Below, piece after piece: positions 30,802 through 31,287 of a DNA stretch of 31,287 nt. A program made the position numbers and the translations under genes. The stretch covers positions 1-31,287 of the forward strand of contig DAJR01000018.1 in NCBI GenBank assembly GCA_002496385.1, given 5' to 3'. The DNA comes from Methanomassiliicoccales archaeon UBA147. GTDB taxonomy: Archaea; Thermoplasmatota; Thermoplasmata; SG8-5. Each line of letters begins with the position of its first letter. Positions within the stretch are counted from its first letter, which is position 1. Below the pieces are notes generated by a model. The model ran no database searches. It was not told the DNA's origin and saw only the letters and a list, made by a program, of their open reading frames with translations.

Positions 30802-31287
30802 TACATGCGATACAGACTGAACCCCGCCTCCGGCACCGGCGCGTTCAGCGCCGCGGATATCCCGAGGGCTAGCACCAATCGCGTCGAGGTCGGGTCGATT
30901 ATCCCGTCGTCCCATATTCTGGCGCTAGAGTAATACGGATTCCCTTCCTGCTCGTACTTCTCCAGGATTGGCTTCTTCAGGTTCTCGACCTCCTCCTGGG
31001 TCATCTCGACGCCCTTGCGGAAAAGCTGGTCCCGCTTCACGGTCGAGAGCACGTTCGCGGCCTGCTCCCCGCCCATGACTGATATACGGGCGTTGGGCCA
31101 CATCCAGAGCTGGCGCGGTCCGTATGCGCGGCCGCACATTCCGTAATTTCCTGCGCCGAAAGAACCGCCGATGAGGACTGTGAACTTCGGAACCTGGGCG
31201 TTGGATACCGCAGTAACCATCTTGGCTCCGTCCTTGGCTATGCCTCCGGACTCGGCCTTGGTTCCGACCATGAAGCCGGTGATGTTC
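30801..31287 (-). CDS. Acyl-CoA carboxylase carboxyltransferase (methylcrotonyl-CoA type), C-terminal part
   Basis: The start lies beyond the window; 161 complete codons before the stop are visible. This is the end of a biotin-dependent carboxyltransferase beta subunit: GGIAKDGAKMVTAVSNA, KFTVLIGGSFGAGNYGMCG, LWMWPNARISVMGGEQAA, then YSSARIWDDGIIDP and VLALGISAALNAP. GAGNYGMCGRAYGPR and the YSSARIWDDG region are closest to methylcrotonyl-CoA carboxylase and geranyl-CoA-type subunits rather than to propionyl-CoA types. In leucine breakdown such enzymes carboxylate 3-methylcrotonyl-CoA. The alpha/biotin subunit is outside the window. The stop TAA begins inside a hairpin (30783-30801). Confidence 0.9.
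   Translation of the reverse strand, partial: NITGFMVGTKAESGGIAKDGAKMVTAVSNAQVPKFTVLIGGSFGAGNYGMCGRAYGPRQLWMWPNARISVMGGEQAANVLSTVKRDQLFRKGVEMTQEEVENLKKPILEKYEQEGNPYYSSARIWDDGIIDPTSTRLVLALGISAALNAPVPEAGFSLYRM

Overview
This window looks like archaeal chromosome, most likely from the Thermoplasmatota or a nearby euryarchaeal lineage. The evidence is a DNA polymerase D small subunit, RadB, TrmY, SRP54, ribosomal protein L10e, isopentenyl phosphate kinase with type 2 IPP isomerase and a geranylgeranyl-type synthase, a preQ0/archaeosine gene set, and a class III signal-peptide pilin. Many genes have a TATA-like box about 25-32 nt before the start codon, which points to leaderless transcripts. The lineage is inferred from gene content; no 16S rRNA gene is present.

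Layout. 1-700: partial tRNA-Leu(CAA) on the minus strand, tRNA-Val(UAC) with an apparent 31-nt intron in its D-arm, and two structured modules that reuse the ends of tRNA-Val. 701-5333: small membrane protein, V4R/DUF2378-like protein, a translationally coupled STAND ATPase-creatininase pair (minus), and a divergent pilin. 5371-7211: polymerase D DP1 (minus), then tRNA-Cys preceded by an acceptor-stem-mimicking module. 7369-12885: a 1532-aa multidomain protein (helical repeats, two Ig-like plus roadblock/longin-like units, and a C-terminal region resembling the IleRS C-terminus), followed by a Ras/Rab-like GTPase. 12900-17391: SRP54-TrmY facing dihydroorotase-AMMECR1, flanked by two copies of a 270-280 bp intergenic repeat. 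17434-19194: a winged-helix/TerB-like protein whose N-terminus is paralogous to that of the STAND ATPase, then RadB. 19197-22105: isoprenoid operon (IPK, Fni, prenyl synthase; minus). 22257-23939: polytopic membrane protein and L10e. 23943-26142: preQ0 operon queD-queC-GNAT-queE (minus). 26244-30503: operon of a SUOX-like fragment, a 7-TM protein, a 4x[4Fe-4S] ferredoxin, a tungsten aldehyde-oxidoreductase-family enzyme and a DUF3795 protein. 30543-30801: a cluster of hairpins. 30801-31287: the end of an acyl-CoA carboxylase beta subunit.

How the genes fit together. Housekeeping (protein targeting, tRNA modification, lipid and pyrimidine synthesis, replication and repair) is interleaved with accessory systems. 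The AOR-ferredoxin operon and the carboxyltransferase suggest a fermentative, amino-acid- or acyl-CoA-using heterotroph. The most unusual protein is the 1532-aa one beside a Ras-like GTPase. The most unusual nucleic-acid signal is the set of tRNA-end-derived structured modules beside tRNA-Val and tRNA-Cys.
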